Origin: Salipiger aestuarii
Lineage (GTDB): Bacteria; Pseudomonadota; Alphaproteobacteria; Rhodobacterales; Rhodobacteraceae
Direction of reading: 5' to 3'
Length of the DNA: 43,266 nucleotides
Assembly: GCF_003259905.1 (NCBI RefSeq)
Contig: NZ_QLMG01000037.1
Coordinates: 1-43,266 of the forward strand
Part shown: positions 23,577-31,221 of the stretch, in pieces
How the letters are laid out: each line of letters opens with the position of its first letter
How positions within the stretch are numbered: position 1 is the first letter of the stretch
Translations under genes and position numbers: made by a program
The notes under the pieces: generated by a model
Seen by the model: only the letters and a program-made list of their open reading frames with translations
What the model was told of the DNA's origin: nothing
Databases searched by the model: none

Positions 23577-24752
23577 CTATGATCCGGTTGGCTCGAAAAT
23601 GCGGCCATCGAAGAACGAATCCGGCCCCAGGAACAGCCGCCCCGATACCGAGGCGACCGCGGTCGCCTCGGAAAGCGCGCCTTCGATCTTTGAGGAGGCG
23701 CCGGGCAGGTCGGCGCGGGTGCCCTGAAGCGCGGCGCGGTACAGATCGCTGCGAAACACCGCGCGCGCGGCCCGTGCCGCCGATGCCCGGTCAAGCCCGG
23801 TGCGCGCGGCAAGCTGTATGCCGATCCATTCCGCCTGGCTGCGCCACGGGAACGAGGCGCCGCCGCGATGGAATTCGATGAAGCGGTCGACCTGGCGTTC
23901 CTCGCCCCGCGCCGAGATCACCATGCGCCCGGTCAGCGCCCGGTCGAGAATTTCGGCGGGCAGGTCAAGGTATTCCTTGCGGCTCAGCAACTCGGCGGCC
24001 AGCGTGGGCGCGCCGGGTTCCGCCAGCCAGCGCCCGGCGCGCCAGACCGCCCGGATCAGGCGGCCCAGCAGGTCGGGTTCCGCCTCGGCCCAGTCGCTGC
24101 GCACGGCGAGCACCTTTTCGGGCGAGGATTTCCAGATCGCATTGCCTGGCAGCAGCAAGGTGCCGACGCCGTTTTCGACCGCCATCGAGCCCCAGGGTTC
24201 GCCCACGCAGAAGGCATCGATTTCGCCCGCCTCCATCGCCTGCGCCATCAGTGCCGGCGGCACGGTGCGGATGTCGACGTTTTGCGGCGCCGGCATTCCC
24301 AGCGCGGTTAGCCAGTAATACAGCAGTTCCGCATGCATCGAGAACGGAAACGGTACGCCCAGCCGCAGCGGATGGCTGGCATGGGCGATCAGCGCCTCGC
24401 CCGCCTTGCGCGCGTCGACGTAATCGAAATCATGCCCGCCCGCGCGCATCCGGGCAGCCAGTTCGTTGGACACGCCGATGCCGTCGCCGTTCATCGACAG
24501 CACGCTGACGGCGGACAGCGGCGTGCCGGCGCCCCCCAGACCAAGCGCGACGGCGACCGGCACGGGCGAGAGCATATGCGCCGCCTCGACCCGCCCGAAG
24601 CTGAGCATGTCGCGCACCGACGACCATGACGGCGCGCGGCGCAGGTCGAGCGCGATGCTTTCTTCGGCGGCGAACCCCATTTCATGCGCAACAATCAGCG
24701 GCGCGGCATCGACCAGCGGCAAAAAGCCCAGGGACAGCGTGGCGGCGATCAT
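23577..24752 (-). CDS. nasS: NasS-type nitrate sensor
   Basis: NasS resembles NrtA but stays in the cytoplasm: it holds NasT inactive and releases it when nitrate or nitrite binds. The 391-residue product has the binding-protein fold (LSLGFLPLVDAAPLIVAHEMGFA, RVEAAHMLSPVPVA, DAFCVGEPWGSMAV) but no signal peptide, which separates it from the transported-substrate receptor. Its ATG overlaps the nasT stop by four bases, so the two are translationally coupled. A 274-base leader with the ANTAR-like site and a terminator lies between it and nrtA. Confidence 0.93.
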   Translation of the reverse strand: MIAATLSLGFLPLVDAAPLIVAHEMGFAAEESIALDLRRAPSWSSVRDMLSFGRVEAAHMLSPVPVAVALGLGGAGTPLSAVSVLSMNGDGIGVSNELAARMRAGGHDFDYVDARKAGEALIAHASHPLRLGVPFPFSMHAELLYYWLTALGMPAPQNVDIRTVPPALMAQAMEAGEIDAFCVGEPWGSMAVENGVGTLLLPGNAIWKSSPEKVLAVRSDWAEAEPDLLGRLIRAVWRAGRWLAEPGAPTLAAELLSRKEYLDLPAEILDRALTGRMVISARGEERQVDRFIEFHRGGASFPWRSQAEWIGIQLAARTGLDRASAARAARAVFRSDLYRAALQGTRADLPGASSKIEGALSEATAVASVSGRLFLGPDSFFDGRIFEPTGS

Positions 24753-25333
24753 CCCAGCAGCCCCGCTGCGGTCACCAGCGCCGAGGCGACTTCGGCCACG
24801 CGCTTGCCCTGATCCATCGCGGTCTTGCGCAGCAGCGCATAGGCGGCATCCTCGTCGATGCCGCGCGCGCGCATCAGCATGCCCTTGGCGCGGTCGATCA
24901 TCTTGCGTTCTTCAAGCGCGCGCTTGGTTTCGGCCAGTTCGGTACGCATCCGCTGAAACATGCGGAACCGCGCGATGGCGGCATCCAGCACCGGCTTGAC
25001 GCGGGTGGCCTTGAGCCCGTCGACCACATAGGCCGACACGCCTGCCTCGATCGCGGCTTCGGTCAGCCCGGCGCCGTCGCGATCCACGAACATCGCCACG
25101 GGGCGGTCGAGCGGGCCGGAGGCCAGAGCCAGCTCTTCGAGCATGTCGCGCGACGGGTTTTCCAGGTCGATCAGGACAAGATCGGGTTTCAACGCCTGGA
25201 TGCGGCGGGCAAGCCCGGTCGGTTCGGCGATGACGTGAACGTCGAAATCCCCCGCGTCGCGCAGGCTGTCGACTATCAGCAAGGCGCGGTCCCGGTCGGG
25301 TTCGACGACGACGATTGAAAGAGTGGCTGTCAT
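24749..25333 (-). CDS. nasT: NasT-type ANTAR antiterminator
   Basis: This 194-residue response-regulator-like protein has an N-terminal receiver-type domain (LSIVVVEPDRDRALLIVDSL, LVLIDLENPSRDML) and a C-terminal ANTAR RNA-binding domain at about 130-190 (ETKRALEERKMIDRAKGMLMRARGIDEDAAYALLRKTAMDQGKRVAEVA). In known NasST systems free NasT binds a two-hairpin RNA in the leader of the nitrate genes and prevents termination. The leader at 23352-23458 carries a matching arrangement. ATG 25333 is where similarity begins. It is the first gene of the minus-strand cluster and is divergent from a luciferase-like gene. Confidence 0.94.
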   Translation of the reverse strand: MTATLSIVVVEPDRDRALLIVDSLRDAGDFDVHVIAEPTGLARRIQALKPDLVLIDLENPSRDMLEELALASGPLDRPVAMFVDRDGAGLTEAAIEAGVSAYVVDGLKATRVKPVLDAAIARFRMFQRMRTELAETKRALEERKMIDRAKGMLMRARGIDEDAAYALLRKTAMDQGKRVAEVASALVTAAGLLG

Positions 25334-25396
25334 TCGCAACTCATCGCAGGTCCTTGGGCTTTGTAAAGCGGTCGCCCGCGCCCGCGTCGTCCCGGC

Positions 25397-25433
25397 GCGG
25401 CATCTGCCGCTTTTTGCAGCACACTGATGCCGC
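25397..25433. repeat. Inverted repeats upstream of nasT
   Basis: GCGGCATC (25397-25404) is repeated inverted as GATGCCGC (25426-25433). The first copy also forms a tight palindrome GCGGCA/TGCCGC followed by TTTTT on the plus strand. It lies between the divergent nasT and luciferase-like genes and may be an operator or a plus-strand terminator. Confidence 0.45.
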
Positions 25434-25543
25434 TGCGGCGGGCGGCTCTGCCGCACAGGTTTTGTGCGGGGTTGGGGGCTGTCACGCGCACGCGCCTGGC
25501 GTAGATGTCACGCACCGCAAGGAGCACAGCCCAGGAGCACAGC

Positions 25544-26572
25544 ATGGAAATCGGCCTTTATACCTTTGGCGACATCGGCACCAACCCGGTCACGGGCGAA
25601 AAGGTCGACGCGCGCAAGCGGTTGTCTGACCTCATGGAAGAGATCCGGCTTGCGGATGAGGTCGGGCTGGACGTGTTCGGCCTGGGGGAACATCACCGGC
25701 CCAACTACGCGGTCACCTCGCCGCACACGGTGCTGGCGGCGGCGGCGGCGGTGACGCAGCGCATCAGGCTCAGTTCGGCGGTGTCGGTGCTGAGTTCCGA
25801 CGATCCGGTGCGGGTCTATCAGCAGTTTGCGACGCTGGACAACCTCAGCGGCGGGCGCGCCGAACTGATGGTCGGGCGCGGCAGTTTCATCGAAAGCTTT
25901 CCGCTGTTCGGCCATGATCTGAAGGATTACGACGCGCTGTTCGAAGAAAAGCTGGCGATGCTGCTGGAAATCGACACCCACGAACTGCTGCGCTGGCCGG
26001 GAACCGATCATACCCAGGCGGTGGACCGGCTGGGGGTGTATCCGCGCCCCGTCAACGGCCATCTTCCGATCTGGATCGCCGCCGGGGGCAGCCCGCAAAG
26101 CATGGTGCGCGCGGGCGGTCTGGGCCGTCCGCTGGCGCTGGCGATCATCGGCGGCGAGCCGCGGCGCTTTGCCGGTCTGACCGATCTTTATCGCCGGGCG
26201 GCCGCCCAGGCCGGCCACGCGGATGTGGCGCGGGTGTCGATGAACGTGCACGGCTTTGTCGGCACCGATGCCAAGCGCGCGGCGGATGTGTATTATCCCG
26301 CGCAAAAGGCGGTGATGGATCAGTTGGGGCGCGAACGCGGCTGGGCTCCGCAAAGCCGGGCGCAGTTCGATGCCTCGATGGGGCCGGAGGGCGCGCAATT
26401 CGTCGGATCCCCGGCGCAGATCGTCGACAAGATCCTGTCGCTGCGCGAGGATCTGGGGTTCGACCGGGTGTCCATCCAGATGGCCATCGGGGTGATCGAG
26501 CACGCCGAAGTGCTCAGGGCGATCGAGGTGCTTGGAACCCAGGTCGCGCCAGAGCTGCGAAAGGCGGGCTAG
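25544..26572 (+). CDS. LLM-class flavin-dependent oxidoreductase
   Basis: This 342-residue member of the bacterial luciferase-like monooxygenase family has the TIM-barrel pattern: EIGLYTFGDIG at the start, LGEHHRPNYAVTSPHTVLAAAAAVTQRIRLSSAVSVLSSDDPVRVYQQFATLDNLSGGRAELMVGRG, then LPIWIAAGGSPQSMVRAG and FVGSPAQIVDKIL near the end. Such enzymes use FMNH2 and oxygen on varied substrates; the one used here is unknown. ATG 25544 is preceded by CAGGAG. The GGAGCACAGC sequence in front of the start is present twice in a row. It is divergent from nasT and convergent with the MoxR gene. Confidence 0.88.
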   Translation: MEIGLYTFGDIGTNPVTGEKVDARKRLSDLMEEIRLADEVGLDVFGLGEHHRPNYAVTSPHTVLAAAAAVTQRIRLSSAVSVLSSDDPVRVYQQFATLDNLSGGRAELMVGRGSFIESFPLFGHDLKDYDALFEEKLAMLLEIDTHELLRWPGTDHTQAVDRLGVYPRPVNGHLPIWIAAGGSPQSMVRAGGLGRPLALAIIGGEPRRFAGLTDLYRRAAAQAGHADVARVSMNVHGFVGTDAKRAADVYYPAQKAVMDQLGRERGWAPQSRAQFDASMGPEGAQFVGSPAQIVDKILSLREDLGFDRVSIQMAIGVIEHAEVLRAIEVLGTQVAPELRKAG

Positions 26573-26616
26573 CGCCCCGACCGCCCGACGCCCCGACCGC
26601 CTAACGCCCCTGACGG
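26573..26616. repeat. Short 16-bp tandem repeat between convergent genes
   Basis: CGCCCCGACCGCC plus three bases occurs at 26573-26588 and 26589-26604, with a degenerate third copy CGCCCCTGACGG after it. It runs from just after the luciferase-like stop into the last codons of the MoxR gene, whose stop lies within the second copy. Confidence 0.65.
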
Positions 26617-27443
26617 CGCGCCATGAACGCAAGCCGTTCGAACAGGTGCACGTCCTGCTCGTTCTTCAGCAGCGCCCCGTGCAGGCGGGGCAGGGCGTTC
26701 GTGCCGTCCTGCCTGAGATCTTCGGCATCCAGATCCTCGGCCAGAAGCAGCTTGAGCCAGTCGAGCACTTCGGAGGTCGATGGTTTCTTCTTCAGGCCCG
26801 ACTGTTCGCGCAGCCCATAGAACTGCGTCAGCGCCTCGGTCAGCAGGGCGGGCTTGATGCCGGGGTGGTGCACCCCGACGATGCGGCGCAGCGTCTCGGG
26901 GTCGGGAAAGCGGATGTAGTGAAAAAAACAACGCCGCAGGAACGCGTCGGGCAGTTCCTTTTCGTTGTTCGAGGTGATGATGACGATAGGCCGGGTGCGC
27001 GCGCGGATGGTCTGTCCGGTCTCGTAGACGTGAAATTCCATCCGGTCGAGTTCCTGCAACAGGTCGTTGGGGAATTCGATGTCGGCCTTGTCGATTTCGT
27101 CGATCAGCAACACGAGTCTTTCGTCGGTGTCGAAGGCCTGCCACAGCTTGCCCTTGCGGATGTAGTTGGCGACGTCATGCACGCGCTCTTCGCCAAGCTG
27201 GCTGTCGCGCAACCGGCTGACCGCGTCGTATTCATACAGCCCCTGTTGCGCGCGGGTCGTGGATTTGATGTTCCACTCGATCATCGGCAGGCCAAGCGCA
27301 CCCGCCACCTGGCGGGCCAGTTCGGTCTTGCCGGTGCCCGGCTCGCCCTTGACCAGCAGTGGGCGTTCCAGGGTGATCGCGGCATTCACCGCAACGGTCA
27401 GATCGTCTGTGGCGACATAACTGTCGGTTCCGTCGAAGCGCAT
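26601..27443 (-). CDS. MoxR-family AAA+ ATPase
   Basis: The 280-residue product has Walker A GEPGTGKT (residues 33-40), Walker B LVLLIDEIDKAD at about 109-120, sensor-1 IITSNNEKELPDAFLRRC and a C-terminal lid. MoxR ATPases work as chaperones with a VWA-domain partner to activate or insert cofactors into enzymes; the CoxD branch serves molybdenum CO-dehydrogenase-type enzymes. No VWA gene is adjacent here: the flanking genes are a luciferase-like oxidoreductase (convergent) and a FemAB-like gene (same strand, 60 bases downstream of it in coordinates, upstream in transcription). The start is supported by GGAGG. Confidence 0.9.
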   Translation of the reverse strand: MRFDGTDSYVATDDLTVAVNAAITLERPLLVKGEPGTGKTELARQVAGALGLPMIEWNIKSTTRAQQGLYEYDAVSRLRDSQLGEERVHDVANYIRKGKLWQAFDTDERLVLLIDEIDKADIEFPNDLLQELDRMEFHVYETGQTIRARTRPIVIITSNNEKELPDAFLRRCFFHYIRFPDPETLRRIVGVHHPGIKPALLTEALTQFYGLREQSGLKKKPSTSEVLDWLKLLLAEDLDAEDLRQDGTNALPRLHGALLKNEQDVHLFERLAFMARRQGR

Positions 27444-27505
27444 GGGGGCCTCCTCCTTGATGTCATCGGAATAAGGGCTGGCGCGCAGGCTTGCAAGCGC
27501 GGCGC

Positions 27506-28402
27506 TCAGGCCGCAAGCCGACCGGGCAGGCGGCGGGCAATCGGGGCCAGCGCGCCAAGGTGCAGCCAGGTGCCGCCCAGCCGGTGCAGGCGCGCGCCGG
27601 TGCCCAGCTTGAAATGCATCAGGCCGGGCGAATCATCAGAATTGACAATACCAAGGTCAAGCTGGCTGTGGCCCCTGGCAGACAGATAGGTCATCGCCTT
27701 CCACAGCAGGGCGTTCATCGCGTTCAGGCGCCGCCCCTCGGGCAGGGACACGCCCATTTGCCAGGTGGCCATGGGGCCATGGCGCAGCACCGCGATGGCG
27801 GCGACGGCAACGCCGTTGTGGCGGGCTTCCCATACCAGGGCATGACCGGGGTTTTCACGCGCAAAGGCGGCGATCAGCGCCGGGGGCAGGGTGCGGTAAT
27901 GGCGGGTGCGGGCCTGAAGCACCTCGGCGCGCATGATCCAGTGATCGCCGGTAAGCGCATGACGCGTGAGTCGCAGGTCCGCCCGCGCGCTGCGGTTCAG
28001 GCGGTTGCGCCATTTTTGCAGCATTGCGGCGCGCATCTGATCGGGCGGGGCAAGCGGCAGAATGGCAAGGGTGGCGGGGGTCATCAGCGGCCAGAACCCG
28101 GCGGCGCGCAGCGAGAGGGCATTCTGTTGCGCGGCGTTCAGGATCAGCGGTCGCGCGCGCTGCGCCCGCGCCAGCCTCAGCCAGGTCTCTGGCGGCGTTG
28201 GATCGTGCGACACCGGCCCGCGCGACATCAGATCGACCTGTCCGATGACCGGCAGGCGGCGCGATTGTACCAGCCAGCGCATATCCGGATCGTGTTCGGG
28301 GCCGGTAAAGCCGCAACGCACGCCAAGCCCGAGCGCCTTGAGCGTCCTGGCGTATTGCGGCGATTGGGTCAGGGGCAGGACAAGCGATTCCATGATCTGC
28401 AT
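27506..28402 (-). CDS. GNAT / FemAB-like acyltransferase
   Basis: The 298-residue product has a C-terminal half resembling GNAT_acetyltransf_6/FemAB-type proteins: ALVWEARHNGVAVAAIAVLRHGPMATWQMGVS, then NALLWKAMTYLSARGHSQLDLGIVNSDDSPGLMHFKLGTGARLHRLGG. The NALLWK ... DLG ... FKxGxGA series is typical of enzymes that attach an amino acid or acyl group to peptidoglycan or lipids. The N-terminal half is less conserved. ATG 28402 and ATG 28393 are both possible. The substrate is unknown. A small open frame starts divergently 38 bases away. Confidence 0.7.
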   Translation of the reverse strand: MQIMESLVLPLTQSPQYARTLKALGLGVRCGFTGPEHDPDMRWLVQSRRLPVIGQVDLMSRGPVSHDPTPPETWLRLARAQRARPLILNAAQQNALSLRAAGFWPLMTPATLAILPLAPPDQMRAAMLQKWRNRLNRSARADLRLTRHALTGDHWIMRAEVLQARTRHYRTLPPALIAAFARENPGHALVWEARHNGVAVAAIAVLRHGPMATWQMGVSLPEGRRLNAMNALLWKAMTYLSARGHSQLDLGIVNSDDSPGLMHFKLGTGARLHRLGGTWLHLGALAPIARRLPGRLAA

Positions 28403-28440
28403 TAAGGATCTGGAAAGTAAATTCGTGGTTAAACTGAATC

Positions 28441-28602
28441 ATGGCACAGATATTCCAGCGCCAGACGGCGCCCTCATCCCGCGCAGGGGCCACGGCATCC
28501 ATCGCACCCAGATCGAAACCCACCGCCGCCGCGGCGCTCTTGCTCGCGACGGCGCTGTCGTTGCCCTTTGGGGTGCTGGCGATCTGCCGGATGCCGTTCT
28601 AG
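28441..28602 (+). CDS. Candidate 53-residue single-span membrane protein
   Basis: This small open frame starts [16 protein letters not shown] and ends with one hydrophobic segment ([19 protein letters not shown]) before CRMPF and a TAG stop. Its stop shares the tetranucleotide CTAG with the convergent tyrS stop (28599-28602), an arrangement often seen for real convergent neighbours. No good ribosome-binding site precedes the ATG, and I do not recognise the protein, so it could be a chance frame. If real, it would be a small inner-membrane protein with the N-terminus in the cytoplasm. Confidence 0.4.
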   Translation: MAQIFQRQTAPSSRAGATASIAPRSKPTAAAALLLATALSLPFGVLAICRMPF

Positions 28603-29867
28603 GCAGAGCCCCGCGTTTCATCGGCCAGCTTGACCAGCGCGTGGCGTTTCTTGCCCGCGCTGAGCTTGATTGGCGCGGCCAGTGCGTCGGCGTCCAGCAT
28701 CAGCGCGGCGTCGGTCAGCGCGGCATCGTCGATGCGCGCGCCATTCTCGGAAATCAGACGCTTGGCTTCCTTGCCCGACTTCGCCAGCCCCGCGCGCACG
28801 ATCACCTGCACGATCGACAGACCGCCGCCCAGTTCGTCGCGGGTCAGCTCCAGCGTCGGAAGATCGTCGCCGACGCCGCCCCTTTCGAACACTTCGCGCG
28901 CAGTTGCCGCCGCCGCCGCGGCAGCATTAGCACCATGGCACAGGGTGGTGACCTCATTGGCAAGCACGATCTTGGCTTCGTTGATCTCGGACCCTGACAG
29001 CGCCCCGAGGCGGTCGCATTCGTCAACCGGCAGCTCTGTGTAGAGCTTCAGGAACCGGCCGACGTCGGCATCCGTCGTGTTGCGCCAGAACTGCCAGAAT
29101 TCGTAAGGCGACAGCATGTCGGCGTTCAGCCAGACCGCGCCCGCCTGCGATTTGCCCATCTTCTTGCCGTCCGATGTGGTCAGCAAAGGGGATGTCAGGC
29201 CAAAGATCTGATGGTCCAGCACCCGCCGCGTCAGGTCGATGCCGTTGACGATATTGCCCCATTGGTCAGAGCCACCAAACTGCACGAGACACCCGTAGCG
29301 GCGGTTCAGTTCAAGGAAATCATAGGCTTGCAGGATCATATAGTTGAATTCAAGGAACGACAGCGACTGCTCGCGATCCAGGCGCGATTTCACCGATTCA
29401 AACGACAGCATCCGGTTGACCGAAAAATGCCGCCCGATGTCGCGCAGGAAGTCGAGATAATTCAGCCCGTCCAGCCATTCGGCATTGTTAAGCATCAGCG
29501 GGGGTGTCGCGGCGTCGTAATCCAGATATTTCGCGAACACCTGCTTGATACCCGCGATGTTGTCGTCAATCTGCGCATTGCTCAGCAGCGGGCGCTCATC
29601 GGCGCGAAAGCTCGGGTCGCCCACCTTGGTGGTGCCCCCGCCCATCAGGGTGATCGGCTGGTGGCCGGTTTTTTGCAGCCAACGCAACATCATGATCTGG
29701 ATCAGACCGCCGACATGCAGCGACTTTGCCGTTGCGTCAAAGCCGATGTACCCCGGCACAACCCCCGCGACAAGCGCCTCGTCAAGGCCCTGATAATCGG
29801 TGCAATCGGCCACAAAGCCGCGCTCTGTCATGACGCGCATGAAGTCCGATTTGGGATGGTAGGTCAT
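28599..29867 (-). CDS. tyrS: Tyrosyl-tRNA synthetase
   Basis: TyrS charges tRNA-Tyr. The 422-residue product has the class I signatures: a HIGH-type motif in SLHVGGLIQ, the tyrosine-site stretch [31 protein letters not shown], and the KMSKS-type motif as KMGKS in [18 protein letters not shown]-terminal S4-like RNA-binding domain follows ([22 protein letters not shown]). ATG 29867 is supported by AGGGAAC and by the start of similarity. It is divergent from anmK with 52 bases between the chosen starts. Confidence 0.97.
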   Translation of the reverse strand: MTYHPKSDFMRVMTERGFVADCTDYQGLDEALVAGVVPGYIGFDATAKSLHVGGLIQIMMLRWLQKTGHQPITLMGGGTTKVGDPSFRADERPLLSNAQIDDNIAGIKQVFAKYLDYDAATPPLMLNNAEWLDGLNYLDFLRDIGRHFSVNRMLSFESVKSRLDREQSLSFLEFNYMILQAYDFLELNRRYGCLVQFGGSDQWGNIVNGIDLTRRVLDHQIFGLTSPLLTTSDGKKMGKSQAGAVWLNADMLSPYEFWQFWRNTTDADVGRFLKLYTELPVDECDRLGALSGSEINEAKIVLANEVTTLCHGANAAAAAAATAREVFERGGVGDDLPTLELTRDELGGGLSIVQVIVRAGLAKSGKEAKRLISENGARIDDAALTDAALMLDADALAAPIKLSAGKKRHALVKLADETRGSA

Positions 29868-29919
29868 GGGGGTTCCCTTTATTAATCCGCGCAATCCTAT
29901 AAGGGCGAGGCGCACAGGA

Positions 29920-31020
29920 GTGAAGGGCAAGTTGAACAAAGCGCCGGTCTGGGCGCTGGGGGCGATGTCGGGAACATCGCTGGACGGGGTCGACGCGGCC
30001 TTGCTGGAAACCGACGGGCAGCAGATTTTCGCGTTCGGAGACAGCGGCTATCGGGCCTATACCGACGCTGAACGTCAGGTGTTGCGCGCGGCACTGGGGC
30101 GCTGGCCGGGCGACAATCTGTCGGCCGCGCAGCAGGTTGTCGAAACCGCCCATACCGAACTGCTGGCGCGGTTTCCACAGGCCGGAATTGTCGGATTTCA
30201 CGGCCAGACCGTGGCGCATGAGCCGCGCGGGCGCGGCACCCACCAGCTTGGCGACGGGGCGGCGCTGGCCGAGGCGCTGGGTCGTGACGTTGTCTGGGAT
30301 TTCCGCTCGGCGGACGTGGCGCTGGGGGGGCAGGGCGCGCCGCTGGCACCGTTCTTTCATTTTGCCTGTGCCCGCTGGATGGGCGCGACCGAACCTGTGG
30401 CGTTTCTCAACCTGGGAGGGGTCGGCAATCTCACCTGGGTCGACCCTCGCAAATCCGGCCCCGAGGAAGCCGGCGCGCTGCTTGCGTTCGATACCGGGCC
30501 GGCCAACGCGCCGTTGAATGATCTGGTGGCCGAAAGACTGGGGCTGGAATGTGACCGCGACGGAGCACTGGCCGCGCGGGGCAACGTCGTCGACGGGGCG
30601 CTGGAGCTGTTCCTGGAGGACGCTTATTTCCGCCACATCCCTCCCAAATCTCTGGACCGCGACGATTTCGCGCTGATGCTCGACCTCGTACGCGAACTGG
30701 GCGACGCGGACGCCGCCGCCACCATGACCGCCATGGCCGCGACCGCCGTGATGCTGGGCATGGAGCATTGTCCGACCGTCCCGGCCCGTCTGCTGGTGAC
30801 GGGCGGCGGGCGCAAGAACCCGGTAATGATGGCCATGCTGCAAGCCGGACTGGATTGCGCGGTCGAACCGGTCGAGGCTGCGGGGCTGGACGGCGATATG
30901 CTTGAAGCACAGGCGTTTGCCTATCTTGCGGTGCGGGTCACACGGCGGCTTCCAACCTCGGCACCCGGCACGACCGGGGTCGCGGCACCGGTGAGCGGCG
31001 GTCAGATCGCGCGCGTCTGA
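29920..31020 (+). CDS. anmK: Anhydro-N-acetylmuramic acid kinase
   Basis: AnmK phosphorylates 1,6-anhydro-MurNAc while opening the anhydro ring, returning cell-wall turnover products to MurNAc-6-phosphate. The product is about 366 residues with the family signatures [17 protein letters not shown] near the start, [55 protein letters not shown] and the ATP-site [18 protein letters not shown] at 29920 is chosen because an AGG precedes it and it avoids tyrS; a TTG at 29932 is also possible, as is an in-frame ATG at 29866 inside the tyrS start. A palindromic repeat follows the gene. Confidence 0.94.
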   Translation: MKGKLNKAPVWALGAMSGTSLDGVDAALLETDGQQIFAFGDSGYRAYTDAERQVLRAALGRWPGDNLSAAQQVVETAHTELLARFPQAGIVGFHGQTVAHEPRGRGTHQLGDGAALAEALGRDVVWDFRSADVALGGQGAPLAPFFHFACARWMGATEPVAFLNLGGVGNLTWVDPRKSGPEEAGALLAFDTGPANAPLNDLVAERLGLECDRDGALAARGNVVDGALELFLEDAYFRHIPPKSLDRDDFALMLDLVRELGDADAAATMTAMAATAVMLGMEHCPTVPARLLVTGGGRKNPVMMAMLQAGLDCAVEPVEAAGLDGDMLEAQAFAYLAVRVTRRLPTSAPGTTGVAAPVSGGQIARV

Positions 31021-31064
31021 CCCCGGCGCATCACCAGGCCGCGCCCGACGGCCTGCCTCCGGCG

Positions 31065-31123
31065 GGAGTTTTTCTGGCAAGATGAAGACAGGGCGCCGCT
31101 CTTCATCTTGCCTGTTGAACTCC
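31065..31123. repeat. Long interrupted palindrome downstream of anmK
   Basis: A perfect 13-bp inverted repeat GGCAAGATGAAGA (31076-31088) / TCTTCATCTTGCC (31100-31112) surrounds an 11-base loop. Outside it, after a symmetric 5-by-5 internal loop, GGAGTT (31065-31070) pairs with AACTCC (31118-31123). The left flank, CCTCCGGCGGGAGTTTTT, looks like a dispersed motif often seen after genes in Rhodobacteraceae. It lies between anmK and the ABC-F gene, both on the plus strand, and may end anmK transcription. Confidence 0.8.
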
Positions 31124-31221
31124 GGGGGGCTCGCGGGGCGGGGGCAGCGCCCCCTCGACACGCGCTGCTCTTGCGTGCGTTGGGTCTTGACGCCGGGCGC
31201 GCCGCAAAATAGCGCATCGGC

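Noticed and set aside
23577-24752. Second nitrate-binding transporter subunit
   Set aside because: There is no signal peptide and the gene is coupled to nasT, so it fits NasS, the cytoplasmic sensor.
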